Positions 10,140-21,900 of a stretch of DNA of 60,487 nucleotides are shown here, piece by piece. The stretch lies in the NCBI GenBank assembly GCA_001430745.1, contig KQ481938.1, positions 2,285,971-2,346,457 on the forward strand, in the 5' to 3' direction. A program made the position numbers and the translations under genes. Positions within the stretch are counted from its first letter, which is position 1, and every line of letters starts with the position of its first letter. The notes under the pieces were generated by a model. That model did no database searches, was not told the origin of the DNA, and saw only the letters and a list, made by a program, of their open reading frames with translations. This stretch comes from Auxenochlorella pyrenoidosa. Taxonomy: Eukaryota > Chlorophyta > Trebouxiophyceae > Chlorellales > Chlorellaceae.

Positions 10140-13100
10140 TCATTCCTTACGTCGAGCCGCTTGCTTCACGGCGTCGCCGGCAGCGCTGCCGACGCCAGCG
10201 TGCCGACGACGGATGCCTTCCAGCTGCTCTGCAGGCGGCGGTGCAGGCAAGGCCAGGTGCGTCGCATCGGCGGCCCCCCCGGCCAGTGGGCCTTGCTGCA
10301 GGACCTCGTACCGCCCGGTTCGGGCAGCCCAGCGGCGCATGGCCTGGTCGACGAAGTGCCCCAGCCGCAGCAGTGCGCCGGGGCCCAGCCGCAGGTTGCA
10401 GTGCACCAGGGCGCCGATGAGGGGGTAGTGCGCGTCCTGGGGGCGCGGGCCCCCCTCCACGTTCTCGCAGGCGGGCCGGTCGCTGCGCGGTGGGCAGGCA
10501 GGGACGAGCGTGTGGGTGTGTGTGGCCCTGGGCGCGGGTGGAAGCGATCCACTTGGGACAAGGGTGCGGCCTGGCAGCACAACTGTCGGGCGGCGTGAGC
10601 CCGTCGCATGCAGCTGTGGTGTGTTCCAGTCACCCCGCACCCCGCGTCGCATGCAGCACCCAGCGCAGCCGTGCCTGCGCCCCGCCGCAACCCCCTCTCC
10701 GACGCTGCACACCCCCGCCCCAGGCTGCCCGCCCACCTGGTGTTTGTGTAGTCCTGCGGCGTCACCGGGAGGTACTGCAGGTCCAAGTACTCGATGTGCC
10801 TGCGGGGTGGGGTGGGGTGGGGTGGGGTGGGGGTGGGGGGTGGGGNNNNNNNNNNNNNNNNNNNNNNNNNNNNNNNNNNNNNNNNNNNNNNNNNNNNNNN
10901 NNNNNNNNNNNNNNNNNNNNNNNNNNNNNNNNNNNNNNNNNNNNNNNNNNNNNNNNNNNNNNNNNNNNNNNNNNNNNNNNNNNNNNNNNNNNNNNNNNNN
11001 NNNNNNNNNNNNNNNNNNNNNNNNNNNNNNNNNNNNNNNNNNNNNNNNNNNNNNNNNNNNNNNNNNNNNNNNNNNNNNNNNNNNNNNNNNNNNNNNNNNN
11101 NNNNNNNNNNNNNNNNNNNNNNNNNNNNNNNNNNNNNNNNNNNNNNNNNNNNNNNNNNNNNNNNNNNNNNNNNNNNNNNNNNNNNNNNNNNNNNNNNNNN
11201 NNNNNNNNNNNNNNNNNNNNNNNNNNNNNNNNNNNNNNNNNNNNNNNNNNNNNNNNNNNNNNNNNNNNNNNNNNNNNNNNNNNNNNNNNNNNNNNNNNNN
11301 NNNNNNNNNNNNNNNNNNNNNNNNNNNNNNNNNNNNNNNNNNNNNNNNNNNNNNNNNNNNNNNNNNNNNNNNNNNNNNNNNNNNNNNNNNNNNNNNNNNN
11401 NNNNNNNNNNNNNNNNNNNNNNNNNNNNNNNNNNNNNNNNNNNNNNNNNNNNNNNNNNNNNNNNNNNNNNNNNNNNNNNNNNNNNNNNNNNNNNNNNNNN
11501 NNNNNNNNNNNNNNNNNNNNNNNNNNNNNNNNNNNNNNNNNNNNNNNNNNNNNNNNNNNNNNNNNNNNNNNNNNNNNNNNNNNNNNNNNNNNNNNNNNNN
11601 NNNNNNNNNNNNNNNNNNNNNNNNNNNNNNNNNNNNNNNNNNNNNNNNNNNNNNNNNNNNNNNNNNNNNNNNNNNNNNNNNNNNNNNNNNNNNNNNNNNN
11701 NNNNNNNNNNNNNNNNNNNNNNNNNNNNNNNNNNNNNNNNNNNNNNNNNNNNNNNNNNNNNNNNNNNNNNNNNNNNNNNNNNNNNNNNNNNNNNNNNNNN
11801 NNNNNNNNNNNNNNNNNNNNNNNNNNNNNNNNCCCTCACTGGTAGTAGTTGTTCTCCAGCTGCATCGACCGGTTGTGCAGGGTGTGCCAGTAGTTCATGG
11901 CGATGGCGGTGGCGCCCGGCCGCATGAAGGCCAGCACCGTGGCCAGGCCGCCGCAGGGGGTGATCAAGATGGACGTGTCGGACATGAGCTTGACCTGCAA
12001 CCCGGGGCGCGCAGGCAGGCCGGCCTGGGCTGCCGCCACGCCGAGGCAGGAGGATGGCGGGGCAGGGGCTGCGGCAAGGCTGGCCAGAGCGAGCAGCGAC
12101 GCCGGGCTGGCGCTGCCATGCACCAGAGAACAACCGCGACACCGCCCCTCGGCCCGGCGCCCGCGTCTGCACGCGCCTGCTGGGGCATGGTCATGTCGGG
12201 GTGCTCCCCAAAGTCAAACATGTCGACCTGGGCCAGAGGGTAGCGTGCAGCCAGGTAGGCCCGCACCTCCCGGCTGTTCTCAATCATGCGGCGGCCCTGC
12301 AGGGGGCAGCAGGGCAGCGCTGGGGATGAGTGCAAGGAGCGCCACAGCCAAGGGCTGCACCGCACACGCCTGGCGCCCTCGCTTCCAAGGCTGAGGTGAG
12401 AGGCATGCGGGGCAGAGGCCGCGCACACCCTGGCACGCAAGCAGGACGTGCCCCGCAGCCAGCCCCTGCCCAGCCTCGCCTGTTTGTTCAGGATGGTCAC
12501 CACAGGGCGCGTCTGCGGCAACTCTTGCAGGCCGATGTGGCGCACCACCGCCTGGCGGTAGGGCAGGGCATCCACCGGGGCCATCTGACGGCTCAGGTAC
12601 CCCGTCCCGGCGAGCACGGCCTGCAGCGGCACCACGAGTGGGCACCTAGGTGGAGCAGCGCGCGGCCTGTGTGCTCTGCCAAACTTGGGATGGCGGAAGA
12701 TGGTCAGCGCATTCTGTTCTGTTGGAAGGGGCTGGCCAGGGATTACGTCCGAATGAGTCGGCAACGCGCCCATCCAGCTGCACCCAGCAGCAGACAGCCG
12801 GCCTGCGCACCTTGAAGCAGACAAGGCCCTGCAGCGGCGCCCCCGGCGGCGCGCCCAGCAGCCGCGCCGCGTACTCGCCCGCCCACTCGTCGTCGTGGCG
12901 CCACGCCAGGCGCAGCAGCGACATTTCGGGGCGCGGCGTGTTGATGAGGCGGGGCAGGCGGGCGCGCAGGTCGGCCTCCGTGCCGTTCATGGCCCGCAGG
13001 ATGAGGGGCTGGGCGTCCGGGGTGTACACCCCAAACAGGTGCTGCATGTTGAAGAGCGGCACGAGCACGTCAAACATGACGTGCCTGCAGGGGGGGGGTG

Positions 13101-14844
13101 GGGGGGCGGGGCCGGGCGGCAGGCTCACGTTCAGGCGGAGCAACCTGAGGTCTGGGCAAATGCGCAGCAGGATGGATTGGTCTGGGGGTGCAGCCAAGGA
13201 GCGGTTCCTTGAAGGGCGAGGGGCATTCTCCTGCTCCGCTGTGATCTCCACCGTGAATGAGGTGAGGGCCAGGCAAGCCCAGGCCCGGCCCCTCACCCAA
13301 AGTTGGTGGCGAGGCCGGCGGGGACGGCGTGCAGCAGCGCCTGCGGTGAGGGCGCCCACACCACGCCTGGGCCCTCCCGGGGGACGGGGCGCCGCACCAC
13401 CAGGGGGCGCCACCCGGCCCGCTCCGTGATGTCCAGGTGGGCGTGGCCTGCAGGGGCCCAGACGCCACAGGCAGGCAGGCAGGTGAGCAGTGGGCGCAAA
13501 GCGAGGAGGCGGGCAAGGGCTGTGCACACCTGCATGGCACCGGCAGCAGTGCAAGCGTGCTCTGGAAGCGGGCATGCCTGGCGCGTTTCAGATGCAGGGC
13601 TCACCCTGCGCCGCGCTGTGATGCGCAGCAGCACACGTGCAGGGCGGGTAGCCAGGGTCCCTCACCGATGTTAACCAAGTGCGGGCTGAACTCTGACATG
13701 GCGACACCCTCCTGGTTGTAAGAAATGGGTACGTCTGCACTCCAGGCAGGTCAGAGACACAAGGAATCGCCGTCGAATGCAGGGCTGGTATGTCAGGCTT
13801 AGCAGCGCAGCGCAGGACCAAGCACAGACCACTTTCGCAAGTTGCATGGGAGGCTGCCAAGCGGTCAGAAGAATACCGGCACAACTTGGCTGGCAGCGAT
13901 CAGTGTTGCTAGAGGTGCAGCTCAGGTGGATGTAGCAAGCTGGCGGGCTGGCAGCAGGCCGTGAACTGACTGGCACCCTGCATGCGGTGCCCCCGTGTGG
14001 GCGGAGCAGCAGACCCTCAGCCAGCGGCAGGACCCACCTGGCAGCTCTGGGTCAATATAGTACTCCCACTCCAGCGTGCTGGCGTTTAGGCACATGTGGT
14101 CAAACTTGCATGTTGCCGAGTGCCAGTTGTCGTAAAACTTCTCGCCGATGCAGGTGTGGGTGGAGTAGCGTGGCAGCTGCCCGCCCGCCTGCCCTGCCTC
14201 TAACGCATACGAGCTGCCGATGTGTGGGGGATCGCTCTCGCCGCCGCTGCTGCTGCTGTTGCTGCCTAAACTGCCTCTTCTTGCGCGCCTACCCCTGCTG
14301 CTGCTGCCGGCGTCACTGCTCGAGCCCGCAGCAGCCGCACGCGTACCGCTGTGCTGCTGAGGGACGGCTGCGCCATCTGCCTCACTGTCCCTGGGTCCAC
14401 CAACTGCCTCATCTGGATGCACAGCTGTGACAGCAGGGAAGGAGAATGAGAAGGAGAGGTGGAGGGCACCAGGTGGCTTGCGAAGGTGAGCTGGTTGCTT
14501 GCTCTCCCAGAAGCTGCGCCACTGGCGGCGCCACGAGTGGCGGCAGCTCCTGGCAGAGCGAAGCAATTGGCAGGACGACTGCCATATAGCAAGCCGCACT
14601 CACCTGTAGACGCCCAGGAAGCTGGGAGGGAGGGCAATTTGAGGTGTCGGCCCTCCGCGTTCAACTTGGTCGCTCGGACACTTCGCACTTCCACCGGGGC
14701 AGGCGTCCGGCGCAGTACGACCACAACGACCAGTAGGATCAGTGACAATGGGAGGACGAGTTGCCGGGCTCGCCGAGCCGGCTTCCCCGCCGCAAGACCC
14801 CCTGTGGGAGGCCGCAGCGGTGAGCTGCGGCCTGGGGGCTGCAT
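10140..14844 (-). CDS. GT61/DUF563-like glycosyltransferase, type II membrane protein
   Basis: Ten exons encode 647 residues. A short N-terminus with RRAR precedes one hydrophobic helix (LVLPLSLILLVVVVVL, about 40-55), the layout of a Golgi type II enzyme. A low-complexity Ser/Gly stem follows. The lumenal part has FYDNWHSATCKFDHMC, EFSPHLVNIGHAHLD, GHVMFDVLVPLFNMQHLFG, RPVVTILNK, GRRMIEN, VDMFDFGEHPD and TPCGGLATVLAFMRPGA near 473-489. The motif order is that of GT61 enzymes, which add xylose, arabinose or GlcNAc to glycans. Donor and acceptor are unknown. ATG 14844 is preferred because it gives a short cytosolic tail; an upstream in-frame ATG near 14991 is possible. Two introns have GC donors (after AACAAACAG at 12480 and CCCCAGCAG at 12177). 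The C-terminal exon ends in a basic tail. Confidence 0.85.
10846..11832. other. Assembly gap (987 N) inside a glycosyltransferase intron
   Basis: On the minus strand a GT donor follows the codon-splitting CA at 11840, and a CAG acceptor precedes GCACATCGAG at 10799. Joined they read NNYYQHIEYLDLQYLP without a break, so no coding sequence is missing. The low-coordinate edge (10801-10845) is a GGGGT-type simple repeat. Confidence 0.85.
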
Positions 14845-15003
14845 GTATAGGCTACAGAAAGGCCATTCAAGCCGATCAAATCGCCGAAAGACTGAGTGGA
14901 TCGAACAGGGCCACCCCACACCGTGCCTCCCATGTCCCGGCATGCTGGCGCCAGCACCCTGCCATGCTGGAATTGACGCAGTTGGCCTCAATGCTGCAGC
15001 AGC

Positions 15004-15008
15004 TTACA
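15004..15008 (-). terminator. Candidate TGTAA polyadenylation signal (inositol phosphatase gene)
   Basis: TTACA on the plus strand reads TGTAA on the minus strand, about 150 bases after the stop at 15158. Confidence 0.5.
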
Positions 15009-15157
15009 GGTGTGAAGAAAATTCAAAAGTGAGGAAAAGTGAAGGGAATCAGACTTGAAATGGGTTTGTTGAAACGCACAGATCTGGGGCAGAGAAAGCA
15101 ATGGGCAGCGGGGACCGCGGGACCAGCGTGTGAACAAACCACCGAGCGGCCGGAACC

Positions 15158-17711
15158 TCATTCCAGCTGCGCACCCGAGTGCACCCGGTAGCCCTGTAGG
15201 GGTATAGAAACACGACAGCAGTTGGCTGAACACACTTCAGCACACCTGGTTGAGCAGGCACTAGGCACTACACAAAGCACACCCTCAACACTGGGTGCCC
15301 GCAGTGGCCTCAGCCCCCCATCCATATCATGTCTGTCATCGCTCCCGACAGCACAGGAGGCCAGCATCCCAGCCTCGCGGCTGGCGGCACCCACCTGGGG
15401 CACAAACCACTGGGAGAGGTCGATGCCCTGGGCCAGCAGGCGGGCGGTGGCCGGCTCTGTCTTGGCCAGGATGGCCTCATGCAGGAAGCCGTTGCTGACC
15501 AGCACGCTGCGGTCAAACACTGCGGGGCGGTCAAACCAGGGCGCGGCAGGCGGTCAAACTGTGGGCAAACACAGCAGCCGAGCACTGCACCCGGCAGGCG
15601 ATCCGCGATTGCCAGGCGGGGGCTCACCCGAGAAGGCGCGGCCGTCCAGGGTGGTCACGGTGCCGCCCGCCTCCTCCACCACCAGCACCCCCGCCGCCAT
15701 GTCCCAGGGCTTGAGCCGGTACTCCCAGAAGGCCTCTGCCATGCCTGGAGGAGGCCAGGGGGGTGAACAGGGGGGGGGGCGCAGCAGTATCAGGCCCATG
15801 GGGGGGCACCGGCATTGCGAGGAGCAGCACGCAGCCAATTATGCTGCAGGAGCCGCTGCAGCTCACCGCTGGCCACGTGGCACATGTCCACCGCCGCCGA
15901 ACCCAGCCGCCGCACGCCCTGCAGGCAGAGACGGGCCACGTGGCAGCCTGAGAGCGGCACATGGGTGGTGATGGGATGGAGCACTCCCTTGCTCGCAGCA
16001 TCGGCCAGTAGACTGGGATGCCTGTCCGCGCCTGCAGGCCCATGCCCGGGCCGGCCCGGCGCGTGCCCACCCACCTGCGTGACGTCGGTGAAGTGCTTGA
16101 ACAGCTCGATGTTGGTGGCCCAGCACTCGTCGTGCTCGTAGCCAAAGCCGGTCACCAGCAGCGACTTGGTCAGGTCCTGGGTGTGGCTGACCTGCAGGGG
16201 TGTGTGTGTGTGTGGTGGTGGGGTGCTCCTCGAGGCGGTGCCCCTCGCATGGAGCTGTGCGCAGGGCAGGGAAGAGCAGCTGAGCCAAGTCGGGCTCCCG
16301 ATCAGGGCCGGGCCGGTGCAGCCGGCCACACATGCAGCTGAGCTGCCGAGGCAGGGAGTCACCGCAGCAGCTGAACAGGGCACCAAGCAGTTCCGGACGT
16401 GGCGTAGCTGTCCGCGCGCATGCGCGCGCGTCCCTTCGCAGGCCCAGCACGCGCCCTGCTGCTGCGCCGCACCTGGATGGGCTTGCCGTTGCAGGTGGCG
16501 CCGCCGTTGCGCGACGCGGCGTACGTCCGCGTCTGCCACACGCCCGGGCCGCCGCAGAACTCGATGACGCATGAGGCCACCGGGGTGGTGTGCCGCAGCA
16601 CCGCCACTGACACGGAGAAGGAGGGGTAGCCTGCGGCGCGTGGGGGAGCGCGGCGTGACTGGCCTCTCAGCTGAGCATGAGCGCCGGCCCGTACTTTGCC
16701 AAACAAATAGATGGATATCTTGTCCGTGCCGGCGCCTTCGGCATCCCGAGCAGATCGCTGGGCTGCCTGTTCCCACGCCAGGCTTGCTTGCCACCCTGTT
16801 TGAGCAGAACCATAGGCGGGCAGGCGGGCAGGCGGGTGGGCAGGCAGGCGGGCGGGCGGGCGGGCGGGCGGGCAAGCGTGTGCCTGCTTGCCCACCATGT
16901 GCAAAGTTGGTGGTGCCGTCCAGCGGGTCGACGCACCACAGGTACTCGCTGTTGGTGTCGCCTGCGGGGGCCGGGCGGTGCGCACACACGTCATGCACAC
17001 CACGTTCGCCCACAGCCTGCGCAGGCCGCGCCTCTCGGCCCCCCGCAAGCCCCGCCGTTGGCCCAGCCCGTGCCGCCCTCCCTGCGCTGCCCTGCAGCCT
17101 GCCTGCCCCTGCCACAGCGCCCGTGCCGGTGCTCGCAGCGCAGCCTGCAGCGCGCAACCAGAGGCGGGCTGCACACCGAGGGCCCACCCATCAGCACGTC
17201 GTCGCACAGGACCGGGTGCCAGCCGGCCCCTCACCCGACACGCCGCCCTCCTCGCCCAGCACGGCATGCCCCGGGAAGGCCGACTGCAGGACCGCCAGGA
17301 TGGCCGCCTCGCTGGCGGTGTCTGTGTCGGTCACCAGGTCGGTGGCCCCCTTGAACTGCACGTTGCGCGGCTTGTCCACCGCGTCCATCACAATCTGTGC
17401 TGGGGCACGCGTGGCACGCGGATCGGTGAGCGCCGGGAATGGCAGGAGGGCCGCGCCTGCGTTGGCTGCGGCGCCAGGGCACGGACAGGTGGCAGAACAG
17501 TTGCAGGGCAGCGTCCGTTGCCTTTGCCTACCTTGGCACCAGCCTCGGCAGCCCTCTGTGCCACCTCCAGCAGGTCCTTGTTGGCAACGCGGGCCGTTGC
17601 CTGCACCCGAACCTGGCGCCGCGCTGCGGTCGCTGCCGCCCGACGGGGCTGCCTACTGCCCTGCACCAGTGCGGCATGCTGCATGGCAGCGATGGCACTC
17701 GTGGCCTGCAT
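15158..17711 (-). CDS. IMPL1: Chloroplast inositol-monophosphatase-like phosphatase
   Basis: Nine exons encode 336 residues. Residues 1-40 (MQATSAIAAMQHAALVQGSR, then Arg/Ala-rich) resemble a plastid transit peptide. The enzyme shows the full Mg2+-dependent phosphatase set: DLVTDTD (79-85), VLGEEGG (105-111), VDPLDGTTNF (124-133), and LKPWDMAAG (255-263) with the third metal Asp. Known relatives hydrolyse inositol 1-phosphate and similar sugar phosphates such as galactose 1-phosphate. The plant IMPL1 branch is plastidic and lacks the histidinol-phosphatase features of IMPL2. The IMPL1 symbol rests on the transit peptide and overall resemblance, so the exact branch is less certain than the family. 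The final exon codes only GYRVHSGAQLE before TGA. An upstream intron (16797-16875) carries a GGGC-type repeat. The gene is divergent from the beta-helix gene starting at 18901. Confidence 0.92.
16812..16873. repeat. GGGC/GGCA minisatellite in an intron
   Basis: About 60 bases of tandem GCGG and GCAG tetramer-like units lie in the third intron of the phosphatase gene, just before the exon encoding the DPLDGTTNF motif. The plus strand is G-rich. Confidence 0.8.
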
Positions 17712-18900
17712 GGCGCCTGCTGCGCTGGCTGCTCAAGAGAACGCCCCCGACCGCCTTGTCCAGAACCCGCCGCGCTAGATCGCCTGCGTTGTCGCTCGAT
17801 CGGTTCAATTGTGTCAGTGCATGTATGGCTGCCTCGAAAGACTGTTTCCCCCTCAGGATGGCCGCAGCAGGCATAGCAGCCGATCCGGCGCCGCCCCCGA
17901 GCACCCAGGCATGGCGCAGGCAAGCAGGCAGCTACAGGTAGAGTCCGCTGAAACTCTGTTCATCCAAAATCATCCCTGCTGATCAGGGAACACGACGTGA
18001 AGAGTGCGCAGAGCTTCTCACATGCTGTGCTGCGAATGCCCATGCTCTCTCCACATGCCCTGCACTCTGTGGTGTTTGAAACCATCAAAATATCTGTATT
18101 CAAAACCGACGGTTTTCAAACTCAGGTGCAACAAGCTGGGCCTGTGTCTGGTGCTTCCCCTCGTGCAAGAGGGCCAAGCAGGGCAAATAGGCACGTGCAT
18201 GAAGTTGAACATGAAGTGCCCCTTCACCATGCCAACACATGCGCAGCCATGGATGCAGGACAAGCACAGGTTGCTGTAATCGGACGAGGACAACGAGTGC
18301 ACCCGCAGGCTGTCACTGGTCACGATGGTCCGGAACAACGTGCACTGAGAGCCGGGGCTGCCACATCTGGGTAGCACCGAACACGAGCACACAGGTTGCT
18401 GTAGCGCACGTTCTTTTCCAAGCGTGGTCAGATACCCACCTTCTCTGTTCTTCAGTGCGCATCCTGGCATTAGCTGCTTTGTTCACGAAGTGTCCGCTAC
18501 AGGGGGGAGGCATGGCCGTCACTGCGGCTGCTTCCGACTGGTCAACGCCAGCTCAGCTGCCGACCTTCCCCCGGCGCAGACGGCCCGGAACACCATAGCC
18601 CGCTCAAAGAAGCGCTCTCCAATCGTTCGATTCAGCATTGGTGAGCTTGCGCCAGCGGGTACGGGGGTGTTGTGAGCCACGACTTGAAGCGTGAACATCC
18701 CTTGCCGGAGCCAGAACACGGTTGCCGCTCACTAGATCACTAGGGAAACGTCGGTGGCCTGTGCTCGGGCCGCGACCCAAGTTTCAAGTGGCCGCACCCA
18801 GGAGAGGTGCTCACAAACCAATTGGGCCCCGCAACCCTGCTCTGGGCACTTTCTCAGTGCATGCGCAGGCCCGCGCGGCACCCTGGCTGGCGGCACACCG
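17712..18900. promoter_or_regulatory. Divergent intergenic region between phosphatase and beta-helix genes
   Basis: About 1.2 kb separates two genes transcribed away from each other, so both promoters must lie here. It is clearly less GC-rich than the exons around 18000-18260. No specific operator or TATA element could be assigned, and no convincing gene was seen. Confidence 0.5.
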
Positions 18901-21900
18901 ATGCAGTGTCAGTGCCGGGGGGCACCGGCGGCGGTGCTGGTTTCCCTGCTGCTGGCTGTTGCACTCTGCCAGGCTGCGGCAGAATACAGCCAGCTGTGGG
19001 GCAGGAATGGGGAAAGGTGGAGGCGCAACAGCAGGATCGTCGACCAGTCCTACGCCGGCTACGGAGGTGGGTCACCACCTGTGCGCGCCGAGGGCGACGT
19101 ACCGCCAGGCTTCTGGGATCCGCGTCCCCACCCAACCTGGCCCCTGTGCCCACCCAATGGGGACGCAACCCTGACATGCTTGCCTGCTCGCAAGGTTGCA
19201 AGCTTCAGCTTATGCATGCTCTGCCAGCTTTAGCTGCAAGTGCATCCGGCCCTTGGTACGGCAACGACAGACAGCCGTCAAGTCCTCAATGTGCCCTCTG
19301 CAGCTGGCGCGCGTGCGCTTCCATCCTATGGGCTCACCTTCAACGTGAAGGTCAGGCATGGCAGCTCTGGTCGCTGGGATTACTCGGTCGAAAGTTTTGC
19401 GAGCCGTGTGTGGGCCTTGGGCAGCAGCGCCGGCCAAGTCTGCTTCGTGTGCGCTGCTCCTGTGGGACCGGCTCTCACTGTCTCGTCCCTGCCTTCCCTG
19501 CTGCCCTGCCATTGCCACGCCTGCAGAACTACGGAGCAAAGGGGGACAACCGCACGGATGACAGCGATGCGTTCCTGCGTGCCATCCGCGCTGCCAGCCT
19601 GGCGGCATTCAACATCACGTCGGTGCCCTGCCGTGGCCCCCGCACGCCGCGCCCGGCAGACTCACTCTTCCTCACCGCCGCGTCAAAGGGGCGCTGCCCG
19701 GTGAGCAGCAGACGAGAGGGCTGGATCTGCTGTCTGGGCAGGCGGCAGGAGGGTCAGGTGCCGGCTGGGGCAGGCACATGGCCCTCAGAACACGCCTTCC
19801 CTGAGCCTGCATGTCTTCCTCTCCCAAGCCTCAAAATTTGCACCTCATCGCAACAGGCAGTAGCCACTGCAGTGTAGGCTGAGTATGCCAGCCTTGCTGC
19901 ACAAGTGCCGCAAGCCCAACCTATGGCCGCCCCCCCTCCCCCGACCCGCCCTGCAGATCCCTCACCTGGGATTTGGCAACCTGGGCAAGGCAGGCGCCAC
20001 GGTTTACATTCCTCCCGGCACGTACCGAATCACAAAGATGCTGGAGCTGACGCAGAGCAACGTGGTGGTCAGGGGCGCGGGGGTGAGCCTGCCACGGTCG
20101 CTGGCGATGGGGGCTACACGCCTGCCTGCCTGCCATCTCTCCAACGGGGTGCCGCACGCCAGCTGGGCGCTCCGGATGCAATGCTGGATGGCGGGTGGTG
20201 AGCAGGCCTGCCCTGCTCCTTCCTCAACCTGCAGCAAGGCAAAACAGTGCTGCACTTCCCGAGGGGCTTGAAGAGCATCTACGGTGCGCTGCAGCCCTTG
20301 TGGCAGCTTGCATGTCAAACCCTGTTGTCGGTGTGGCCATCATGAGTGGGCATGCGCTTCCCTGCCTGCTTCTCACGTGCTGTTTTGCACGAGTGGGCAG
20401 AGGGTTTGCAGCAATGCTTGCACATTGGGCCCCCGACGTGCCCCACCTGCTACAAGGTGCATGCAGGGAACCAGATGGAATGGCAGTGGTCAGGCGGATT
20501 CCTCGCCGTGGTTGGGCCAGAAATCAACAGGTGTGTTGAGGGCTCTTGCTGCCCCACTGAGCGCCCTGATTCCTTGCCGCCCGTACCGCCCCGGGGGTGC
20601 CTTGGGCGTCTGCGGAGAAACAGATGCATGGAAGGGCAGGGCGAGCAGGAACAGCAATCATGTATCGTACAGTTTCCCCTGCCAATGCTCATCCCGGAGC
20701 TGGCAGGAGTGCCGGCTGCACCAGGAGATCCACCCACGTGCCTCACAACCCGCTCCTGCCACAGCACCCACACTGGCTACCGGCTGGCCAACATCACTGC
20801 CAATGTTGTGAAGGGCCAGCGCCGGCTGGGCGTCAGCAAAACCACCGGCATCGCTGTGGGGCAGTGGGTGCGCCTGTGGGCGCGCAGCCCGCTCAGCACT
20901 CGACGCGGCCGCTCGCTGCTCGAGCCTGCCAGATGGGCCGCGCAAAACACGGCGGGTGCACAGGCTGGTCGGGCGGAGCGCACTGCAGTAGCGCGCACGA
21001 GCTCGCGCCGCCTGCAGGCAGGCCCCGGCGGCTTCCTGCCGCTGTCGCCGGCCATGGAGGAGGCGTGGCGCCAGGCACAGGTTGGGCGGCTGCGCTGTTG
21101 CACATCATAAGGGCGCTCCAGCCGGTTGTGCGTGCGCCTGGCCCTGCTCGTGCTGCCAGCCTGCAAATTCACTAGCGCGCTGGTACGGTGCTGTGCTGTG
21201 CTGCTTGTGGTGACGTGCAGGCACGCTCAGGCCCCCACCTGCCCTGCCCCTTGATGCCGCAGGCCCTGGGGCTGGGCCGGCCGGAGCACACAGAGCCGGT
21301 TGCAGGGCAGGTGGGCATCGCCTCTGCCGACGGCACCCTGGATGCGTACATCTTTGGCGAGAACTTGGTGCCCAGCGGCTCGGGTGAGGCTGCTGGCTGG
21401 GTGTGAACGAGTGCGGGGCGCCGGCATTGCATCGGCAGCGGCCGCAGCAGCAGCAGCGGGTACGGCGGGAGCAGCAGTGGCGCCGGCATGGCACTGGCGC
21501 CTCTTGCCTGCCCTCTGCACTCGGGCCAGCCCGCTGCCTGCGTCTTGAGAGCTTGGCAGCCTGCGGCCCGGGCCCCCCGCAGAGCCCTTCCCGCTGGAGC
21601 GCATACGATTCGTGTCCAGGTGCGGCCCCGCAGGCGCAAAGTGCAGTGCAGCAGCCGTGATGCCGTGCTCGTGCGTTCAGAGAGGCCCCATCCGCGCTGC
21701 ACTGGGCCAATACCCGCATTCGGTGCACTCCCCCTTCTCCCACTGCAGGGTGGCCAGCAAGGGCCCCAGGTGGATTGAGCTGGAGCGCCCGCTGCCGTAC
21801 GACCTGCGGTTGGAGTGGGAGGTGCGACAGGCGGCTTGGGCTGCATGGGTGCCAGGGGGCTTTGGTACGCTGGCAACCTTGGGGTTTGCAAACGTTCGGC

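Noticed and set aside
10166..12243. Very long open frames spanning the first N gap on both strands
   Set aside because: They are open only because N codons contain no stops. The true exons are short and flanked by splice sites.
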